This document shows positions 59,015 through 64,000 of a DNA stretch of 64,000 nucleotides, piece after piece (the first letter of the stretch is position 1; the number at the start of each line of letters is the position of its first letter). The stretch covers positions 83,326-147,325 of the forward strand of contig JAFGDD010000002.1 in the NCBI GenBank assembly GCA_016932315.1. The letters are read 5' to 3'. The position numbers were made by a program, and so were the translations under genes. The notes below the pieces were generated by a model that worked only from the letters and a program-made list of their open reading frames with translations, ran no database searches and was not told the DNA's origin. The stretch is from Candidatus Woesearchaeota archaeon. GTDB lineage: Archaea > Nanobdellota > Nanobdellia > Woesearchaeales > SM23-78.

Positions 59015-59431
59015 ATGGAGCATTCCCAACTTTCCCAGGAAGATAAGGAGAAGAAGAGGATACAGCACAGAATCTTCTCATTACTAGGATTAGTCATAGT
59101 GCTTCTCTTTGGCAGCACGCTCATCTACTCCCACCTTGAAGGATGGGGCTTCCTGGACTCATTATACTTCTCAACCACCACAATGACAACAATAGGATTC
59201 GGAGACATGCACCCGACAACGCCGGTGTCAAAACTATTCACCATCTTCTTTGTGCTCACAGGCGTTGCTGTAATGCTTTACACGCTCTCTCAGCTCGGAA
59301 TGTATTATCTACACTACTTTGACTATCATAGGCCTGCAATCAAGGAGAACATAAAGAAGACAGTCAAGAAGTTCACGTTCAACAATGAGCCTGACAAATG
59401 GGTAGACATATACAGGATTAAGAAGAAATGA
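59015..59431 (+). CDS. Two-helix potassium channel
   Basis: This 138-residue protein has two membrane helices (about 22-42 and 73-96) around a pore loop with the selectivity filter TTIGFGD (about 59-65), close to the usual T-V-G-Y-G. It lacks RCK/TrkA domains, so gating is not through a ligand-binding ring. Charged N- and C-termini face the cytoplasm. A TATA box (AACTTTTTAAATAAG) precedes the ATG. Its last ten codons and stop recur in diverged form at 59552-59584. Confidence 0.9.
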   Translation: MEHSQLSQEDKEKKRIQHRIFSLLGLVIVLLFGSTLIYSHLEGWGFLDSLYFSTTTMTTIGFGDMHPTTPVSKLFTIFFVLTGVAVMLYTLSQLGMYYLHYFDYHRPAIKENIKKTVKKFTFNNEPDKWVDIYRIKKK

Positions 59432-59446
59432 CAATGTTTTGTTCTA

Positions 59447-59548
59447 GGGGACTTCGCCGTAGGCGAATGTCGCCTTTTTTGCTTCGACAAAAGCTTTGCT
59501 TTTGGCGCAACGAAACCTTGTTTCGTTTGAAGCTTTGGTTTAAAGCTT
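59447..59548. repeat. Nested-hairpin element 15a
   Basis: Four hairpins follow one another: GGCGA-centred (59447-59474), CAAAAGC/GCTTTTG, AACGAAAC/GTTTCGTT and AAGCTTT/AAAGCTT. Positions 59447-59474 are nearly the reverse complement of 19104-19132 in element 4. The element lies between the K+ channel stop and a diverged copy of the channel's last 33 bp. Confidence 0.8.
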
Positions 59549-59551
59549 GAA

Positions 59552-59584
59552 TGGGTTGATATTTATAGGATAAAGAAGAAATGA
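59552..59584 (+). pseudogene. Detached copy of the K+ channel C-terminus
   Basis: Eleven codons encode WVDIYRIKKK and stop, the same peptide that ends the K+ channel at 59399-59431. Twenty-eight of 33 bases match, and all five differences are at third positions. No open frame leads into it, so it is a remnant left beyond element 15a. Confidence 0.8.
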
Positions 59585-59592
59585 TGTGATTC

Positions 59593-59715
59593 GGGTCAGC
59601 GCCACTCGGGCTCGCTTCTATTTTTCTAGGGCTTCGTGGACCCCGAATGGGGCAACCCCCAACTACGCTCTGATTATTTAACAGATTATGCCCTCGTAAT
59701 TGGCGCTGCTGACCC
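59593..59715. repeat. Nested-hairpin element 15b
   Basis: GGGTCAGCGCCA (59593-59604) pairs with TGGCGC and TGACCC (59701-59715) across a 3-nt bulge. Inside, AGGGC pairs with GCCCT, and ACCCCGAATGGGGCAACCCCC is the core also found in elements 8, 11 and 12. Together with 15a it fills the 379-bp gap before the next gene's TATA box. Confidence 0.8.
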
Positions 59716-59810
59716 TCATCTTAATTAATAAAATATCGAAAATAGAAAGGTATATAAATGAATATATCAAAGAAAATGAGTATTATCGTAAGGGAAGGAG
59801 GCGAGGTAGT

Positions 59811-61265
59811 ATGATGAATAAAAAACCCGTAAGATTCTCTGTTTTGCTAATCGTATCAATATTATCAGTGTTAATGCTAGCATTCCATGCTTCTGCATAT
59901 GCTTATTTCGTGGAAACATTCAACAACACCATCACAAAAAATGAAGCCGCAACTTTCAGGATTATAGTGCAGAACACCGCCGACTATGAGGATTATTACA
60001 CCTTCAGCACAAGGGACGTAAACTGGATACTAAACGTAGACCCTGCATCTGCGCTTGTGCCTGCCAATTCAGAGAAAGAATTCATAGCCTCGCTGAGCCC
60101 CAAGCCTCTGGTTAATGAAGGGCGCACTTATTTCATACCAGTCAAGATAAAATCAGAGAAGTCAGGATTCTATTTTGAGGAAGAAAAGAAGTTCGCAGTT
60201 TACGTAGTGGACCCAAGCCTAAAGGGAGGAGTCTACCCGATAACAGTCACACCAGTAGTATCCATCGAGAACACTATTGACCCTAGAGAAAAAGTTTCTG
60301 TGAGAGTGGTGCTTAGAAATAGGAATGTTAGGGATATAGAAGACTTGAAAGTCGTTGTAAACGGAGAAGTATTTTACAAGGAATACGTCACCAAGTTATT
60401 GCCATTGGAAGAGAAGACTAATGAGATACTCTTTGAAATAGACCCATTAACAGAGCCAGGCATAAAAACCCTTACACTAACAATATTCTCTGCAGAAGGA
60501 AAGAATGAAGGAGAATCAACGAGCGAATACGAAATCATAGGCTACGCAGATTTACAGAAGACAGAGAGCAAGAGCACAGTATTCTTCAGGACTGCGCAGA
60601 AGTTCAGCATCGTCAACAACGGAAATGAAAAGGCAACTGCAGAGCACAAGTTCAGCCTGAACATCATCCAGAGATTATTCACCAAGTTCACGCCAGACGC
60701 TGTCAAGGAGAAAGGAGCAGACGGCAAAAGCTACTACGTGATAAGGCAGGAGTTGGGCTCAGAACAAGTTCTTGAAGGCAAAGCAGTAACCAATTACAGG
60801 ATTATAGTGCTGATAATAGCCATAATAATAGTAATCATCGTTCTTTACTACGTGCTTAGAAGCCCATTAATAATAGTAAAGAGCGCAGAGCCTCTCGGAA
60901 GGACAGAGAACGGCCTGAGCGAAGTAAAAATAAGGCTTTACATAAAGAACAGGTCGAGAAAGCAACTAGCCAGCTTGCGAGTAGTAGATGTTGTGCCAAG
61001 CATTGCAGAGATTGACAGGAAGACGCACCTAGGCTCAATGGAGCCAGTAAGCATAGGCAAAGGCAAGAGAGGAACAGTGCCAAGATGGGAGATGGAAGCA
61101 TTGGAAGCATATGAGGAAAGAATAATAACTTACAGGATAAAATCCAAGCTCACCCTCATCGGCGGAATAAGATTGCCGAGCGCCAAGGCAATGTTTGACG
61201 AAGGCCAAGGTAAGGAGAGAGTCACCTACTCCAACGCAGTCAACCTGATGTACAGGATAGAATAA
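59811..61265 (+). CDS. Ig-like membrane protein with C-terminal cytoplasmic domain
   Basis: From ATG 59811, after AAGGAGGCGAGG, this protein has 484 residues. A signal peptide (about 6-30, ending HASAYA) precedes Ig-like domains resembling NEW3/COG1470 proteins (FVETFNNTITKNEAATFRII, PLVNEGRTYFIPVKI). A membrane helix (about 330-350) is followed by a cytoplasmic domain with VKIRLYIKNRSRKQLASLRV and EERIITYRIKSKLTLIGG, another NEW3-like fold. Function unknown. A TATA box (GGTATATAAATG near 59750) precedes it. Confidence 0.8.
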   Translation: MMNKKPVRFSVLLIVSILSVLMLAFHASAYAYFVETFNNTITKNEAATFRIIVQNTADYEDYYTFSTRDVNWILNVDPASALVPANSEKEFIASLSPKPLVNEGRTYFIPVKIKSEKSGFYFEEEKKFAVYVVDPSLKGGVYPITVTPVVSIENTIDPREKVSVRVVLRNRNVRDIEDLKVVVNGEVFYKEYVTKLLPLEEKTNEILFEIDPLTEPGIKTLTLTIFSAEGKNEGESTSEYEIIGYADLQKTESKSTVFFRTAQKFSIVNNGNEKATAEHKFSLNIIQRLFTKFTPDAVKEKGADGKSYYVIRQELGSEQVLEGKAVTNYRIIVLIIAIIIVIIVLYYVLRSPLIIVKSAEPLGRTENGLSEVKIRLYIKNRSRKQLASLRVVDVVPSIAEIDRKTHLGSMEPVSIGKGKRGTVPRWEMEALEAYEERIITYRIKSKLTLIGGIRLPSAKAMFDEGQGKERVTYSNAVNLMYRIE

Positions 61266-61287
61266 AAATTATTTTCAGATTCTTTTT

Positions 61288-61695
61288 TTAGTCTTTTTGG
61301 TTTAAGTAGTATTCCATCCTTTCCTTAAGAAGTTCATACTGATTTTTAATTGTTTTTCTTGACAAAAAATACTTCCGGATTGGAATTCTTCTGCAATCTC
61401 TAGTACTTACAGTAGTGCAACTGCCTGGAAAAATAACAGTTCCTTTTGGGAATTGCTGCTTGGTAAAATCCACTGTTTTATTATTAACCAAATTACAATA
61501 ATGGTTCATCAATGCCAAATCTGGTCTTTGTGCCACGGCGCGGAGGATTTCCCCGCCAAGATAATCCTGGACAACCAAAGAAGTAACCACGCATTGACCT
61601 CGCGATGGATTATGCGCATTCCATTCTTCCGGGTTTCTGGAGGTATCCTTGGACCAGCATCTCTTGATAATTCTTTCCAAATCTCGCGTTCTCAT
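61288..61695 (-). CDS. YunG-like protein
   Basis: ATG 61695 (135 residues, MRTRDLERIIKRCWSKDTSR) suits the TATA box AATATTTAAAATATC just upstream; an in-frame start at 61764 lies before that box. The protein resembles YunG-type proteins: PSRGQCVVTSLVVQDYLGGE, then NHYCNLVNNKTVDFTKQQF. The ordered Cys, His and Asp suggest a papain/transglutaminase-like catalytic triad. Substrate unknown. Confidence 0.7.
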   Translation of the reverse strand: MRTRDLERIIKRCWSKDTSRNPEEWNAHNPSRGQCVVTSLVVQDYLGGEILRAVAQRPDLALMNHYCNLVNNKTVDFTKQQFPKGTVIFPGSCTTVSTRDCRRIPIRKYFLSRKTIKNQYELLKERMEYYLNQKD

Positions 61696-61802
61696 TTGAG
61701 AAGAAAGAAGAACCTGAGATATTTTAAATATTACGGAAGGTTGTAAAGCATTATTTAAACCCAAAACTTTTATAAATCCCCTGATTTCCTTATACTAAAC
61801 AA

Positions 61803-61955
61803 CCCCGCCTAGCTTAACGGCTTGAGCACTTGGCTGTAGATGCCGCAAGACAAAGCAGAAATGCTATGGATGAAACGCGGCCAGCAGTGCCCGAGAGGTT
61901 CCTGGAAGATCTTTGCGAAAGCAAGATCTGGGAAATTCGAGTCCGGGGGCGGGGA
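61803..61955 (+). tRNA. tRNA-Tyr(GTA) with anticodon intron and T-arm insertion
   Basis: Acceptor CCCCGCC pairs with GGCGGGG, then A. The anticodon stem CTTGG pairs with CCGAG, the loop CTGTAG gives anticodon GTA. An intron of about 50 nt (61840-61889) at 37/38 has a BHB with helix CTGT/GCAG and bulges AGA and TGC. A further 30 nt (61906-61935) lie between T-stem strand CCTGG and loop TTCGAGT, forming AGATCTT/AAGATCT with a GAAA loop. A TATA box (ACTTTTATAAAT near 61775) precedes it. Confidence 0.88.
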
Positions 61956-62071
61956 CTATTTTCTTATTTATCAACGACAAAAAAGCATTTTTTCTATTTT
62001 CTCAATCCGGACTTGAAGTTTTCATTCAGATCCAGCACATTATTAGGACGGACACAAATAAAATTTTTTTC

Positions 62072-62845
62072 TCACCCAAACACTCCGCTGATGTAATCCT
62101 CTGTGAGCTTGTTCTTCGGCTTGCTGAACAGCTGATTGGTCTTGCCAGCCTCTACAATCTTGCCGTTGAGTAAGTAAATCGCATCATCAGATATCCTCCT
62201 AGCCTGTTGCATGTTATGGGTGACTATCATGATTGTCATGTCCCTCTTCAGCTTGACTAGCAAGGACTCTATCTTGGCAGTGGCTATGGGATCAAGGGCT
62301 GAGCAAGGCTCATCAAGCAATATTACGTCAGGGTTTATGGCCAGGGCTCTTGCGATGCAAAGCCTTTGCTGCTGGCTTCCTGAAAGCCTGAAGGCAGATA
62401 CATTGAGCCTATCCTTAACTTCCTCCCACAACTCCGCTTTCTTAAGGCTCTCCTCCACTATTATACCTAGCTGCTTCTTGTCCTTAACCCCTTGCAGCCT
62501 TAGGCCGTATGCGACATTGTCAAATATTGACATAGGGAAAGGATTGGGCTTCTGGAACACCATGCCTATCTTTTTCCTGAGCTCAACAACATCAGTTTGC
62601 TGGCACAGGATGTTCTGCTGGCAATAATGTATCTCTCCCTCAGCCTTGGCAATGGAAATGATGTCATTCATCCTGTTCATGCACCTCAGAAAGGTTGACT
62701 TGCCGCAGCCTGATGGCCCTATGAGCGCTGTTATTTTTTTCTGCCCTATCTCAGCATTGACATCATATAATATTTGCTTGCCATTGTACCAAAAGTCAAG
62801 GTTTTTAACAATAATCTCTTTTCCTAGCTCTTTTTGTATTTCCAT
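62072..62845 (-). CDS. pstB: Phosphate ABC transporter ATPase
   Basis: PstB drives high-affinity phosphate import with PstSCA. Walker A is GPSGCGKST (about 41-49), the Q-loop follows, the signature is LSGSQQQRLCIARALA and Walker B VILLDEPCSALDP. The signature has Ser where Gly is usual. ATG 62845 follows GGTGATC. Element 16 separates it from pstA, without a visible promoter between. Confidence 0.96.
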   Translation of the reverse strand: MEIQKELGKEIIVKNLDFWYNGKQILYDVNAEIGQKKITALIGPSGCGKSTFLRCMNRMNDIISIAKAEGEIHYCQQNILCQQTDVVELRKKIGMVFQKPNPFPMSIFDNVAYGLRLQGVKDKKQLGIIVEESLKKAELWEEVKDRLNVSAFRLSGSQQQRLCIARALAINPDVILLDEPCSALDPIATAKIESLLVKLKRDMTIMIVTHNMQQARRISDDAIYLLNGKIVEAGKTNQLFSKPKNKLTEDYISGVFG

Positions 62846-62871
62846 GTTGATCACCAGTCTTTTTTCTTTTC

Positions 62872-63041
62872 AGGTGCGCTTAAAGTTTTCGTAGCGCGCT
62901 CGCACAGCATCTTTATTCACTTCTTTTGCCGCGTGTTTTGTTTCCGCTTATGTTTTTTCAAGGCTCGCTAGGCGCAATCAAATCTACGATTTGGTGCGCC
63001 AGTAGGCTTACACCTACTGAGCGCTACTTTTAAGCGCACCT
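62872..63041. repeat. Nested-hairpin element 16 inside the pst operon
   Basis: A perfect 13-bp outer stem joins AGGTGCGCTTAAA (62872-62884) and TTTAAGCGCACCT (63029-63041). GTAGCGC (62891) pairs with GCGCTAC (63021), and AGTAGG/CCTACT is a third hairpin. It lies between pstA and pstB, so it would be part of the operon mRNA. Confidence 0.85.
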
Positions 63042-63054
63042 ATTGTACTTTATC

Positions 63055-63912
63055 TCACCAGTCTTTCTTCTTTCTTAGCCTATATCTTATTATGAATGCT
63101 GTGAGGTTGAGCATGAACACTATGATTATGAGCACTAGAGCTGTTCCCAAAGCGTACTCGTGAGCATATGGGCTTGAGTGCTGGGTTGCTAGTATGTATA
63201 GATGATATGGAAGGGCCATGAACTTGTCAAAAACAGAGGTCGGCAGGTATGACATGAAAAAAGTAGCTCCCACCATTATTATAGGAGCAGTCTCACCCAT
63301 CGCCCTAGAAACTCCTAGTATTGCTCCTGTCATCATTCCGCCCAGCGAGTGAGGCAGCACATTGCGCCTTATTGTCTGCCACTTAGTTGCCCCAAGTGCA
63401 TAGCTTCCCTCCCTAAAGGATAACGGTACCGTCTTCAGGGCTTCCTCGCTTGTGGTTATTATCCATGGCAAGGTCATGCATGAGAGAGTGAGAGAGGCAG
63501 CCACCAAGGAAGTGTTAAGGCTGAGTAGCAATACAAAAACTGCTATCCCGAAAAGGCCATAAACAACAGAAGGAACTCCTGCAAGGTTCCTTATGGCAAG
63601 CTTTATTATCCTGGTGAACAAGTTATCCTTTGCATATTCATTCAGGTAAATAGCGGTGCATATGCCTATAGGGACAGAAACCACTGCAACCCCCACGCCT
63701 AATAGCAAGGTCCCTATTATTGCAGGAAGTATTCCCCCTTGGGTTATGTCTATATGCGACCACATGCTTGTAAGGAACTTGATGTTGATGACACGCAATC
63801 CTTCTTTCAGGATAAACACCATGACAAACAATAAGATGAGCACTGAGAAAATGGCAGCAGCCCTGAAAAGTGAGAAGTACACTGTTTGTTTAGCTTTTTG
63901 GTTTAATAACAC
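63055..63912 (-). CDS. pstA: Phosphate ABC transporter permease
   Basis: PstA is one of two membrane subunits of the phosphate importer. It has six membrane helices in 285 residues and the ABC-coupling loop SFREGSYALGATKWQTIRRN (about 164-183). NLAGVPSVVYGLFG and SRAMGETAPIIM are family signatures. GTG 63912 is the start, 7 nt after GGTGA, which overlaps the stop of pstC, so translation is coupled. Confidence 0.95.
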   Translation of the reverse strand: MLLNQKAKQTVYFSLFRAAAIFSVLILLFVMVFILKEGLRVINIKFLTSMWSHIDITQGGILPAIIGTLLLGVGVAVVSVPIGICTAIYLNEYAKDNLFTRIIKLAIRNLAGVPSVVYGLFGIAVFVLLLSLNTSLVAASLTLSCMTLPWIITTSEEALKTVPLSFREGSYALGATKWQTIRRNVLPHSLGGMMTGAILGVSRAMGETAPIIMVGATFFMSYLPTSVFDKFMALPYHLYILATQHSSPYAHEYALGTALVLIIIVFMLNLTAFIIRYRLRKKKDW

Positions 63913-63919
63913 TTGTCGT

Positions 63920-64000
63920 TCACCACTTGTATTTACTTGACTGCCCCTCCAGTATTAGGTCTGAGATGAAGTTAACAAGGAAAGTCAATATGAAAAGAAC
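63920..64000 (-). CDS. pstC: Phosphate ABC transporter permease, C-terminal end
   Basis: Only the last 26 residues lie in the window (VLFILTFLVNFISDLILEGQ then SSKYKW). The hydrophobic helix followed by this short end matches the C-terminus of PstC. The rest continues beyond position 64000. Confidence 0.8.
   Translation of the reverse strand, partial: VLFILTFLVNFISDLILEGQSSKYKW

Noticed and set aside
61..63041. Elements as CRISPR arrays or integron attC sites
   Set aside because: There are no regular repeat-spacer units, no cas genes, no integrase, and element spacing is in kilobases.
61..63041. Elements as classical MITEs with target-site duplications
   Set aside because: I looked for short direct repeats at element borders and found none that are consistent, except the gene-end duplication at 59399/59552. 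The idea stays open but is not supported as a standard MITE.

Overview
The window reads as chromosomal DNA of a small-genome archaeon, most likely a DPANN lineage of the Woesearchaeota/Pacearchaeota kind. The archaeal assignment rests on TFB, Pth2, an aCPSF-type beta-CASP nuclease, an archaeal e-MtaB-type methylthiotransferase, Rad50, SepF, tRNA introns with bulge-helix-bulge (BHB) signals, and TATA boxes about 25 nt before often leaderless starts. The DPANN assignment is inference from the style of the secreted proteins: N-termini of the type K-x-A/G-Q-V-T-L-F, duplicated Cys-rich modules, and many signal-peptide or Ig-like membrane proteins of unknown function. No rRNA, CRISPR array, transposase or integrase is visible.

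Layout. 0-9.4 kb: surface proteins, with a four-gene minus-strand cluster (2156-9403) that looks like an uncharacterised envelope assembly. 9.5-19 kb: metG, a PLP enzyme, a LMW phosphatase/DUF362 pair, small conserved proteins, a diacylglycerol-kinase-like enzyme, tRNA-Thr and tRNA-Leu. 19-30 kb: pth2, lysS, a retropepsin-like protease with a RimK-like ligase, an RsbW-like ATPase, aCPSF2-like nuclease, MarC, TraB-like protein and a DUF4258/DUF2283 pair. 30-40 kb: tRNA-Arg, MnmC-like methyltransferase, secreted HExxH protein, tfb, ogt, an RHH-nucleotidyltransferase fusion, e-MtaB. 40-53 kb: a 1238-residue beta-helix surface protein, PGI/PMI, sepF, ZPR1-like protein, bacterial-type metK, pyrophosphatase-like protein, FAD oxidoreductase. 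53-64 kb: an RHH/RelE toxin-antitoxin pair, tRNA-Gln, rad50, tandem paralogous membrane proteins, tRNA-Pro, a K+ channel, tRNA-Tyr and the phosphate transporter genes pstC(partial)-pstA-pstB.

The most unusual content is non-coding. About seventeen intergenic elements of 65-280 bp are built from nested perfect hairpins, often with an A-tract, GC stem and T-tract at their borders. They share exact sub-modules with one another in different combinations and orientations. All six tRNA genes are interrupted. Insertions in the D loop and T arm of tRNA-Pro and tRNA-Tyr, and the intron of tRNA-Thr, share short exact words with the intergenic elements. One element is flanked by a diverged 33-bp copy of the end of the K+ channel gene, and two tRNA genes have a partial copy of their own 5' end just upstream. 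Together these suggest a modular, possibly mobile hairpin family that inserts between genes and into tRNA genes, where BHB splicing would make it harmless. That interpretation is inference; the shared sequences and stems are visible directly.
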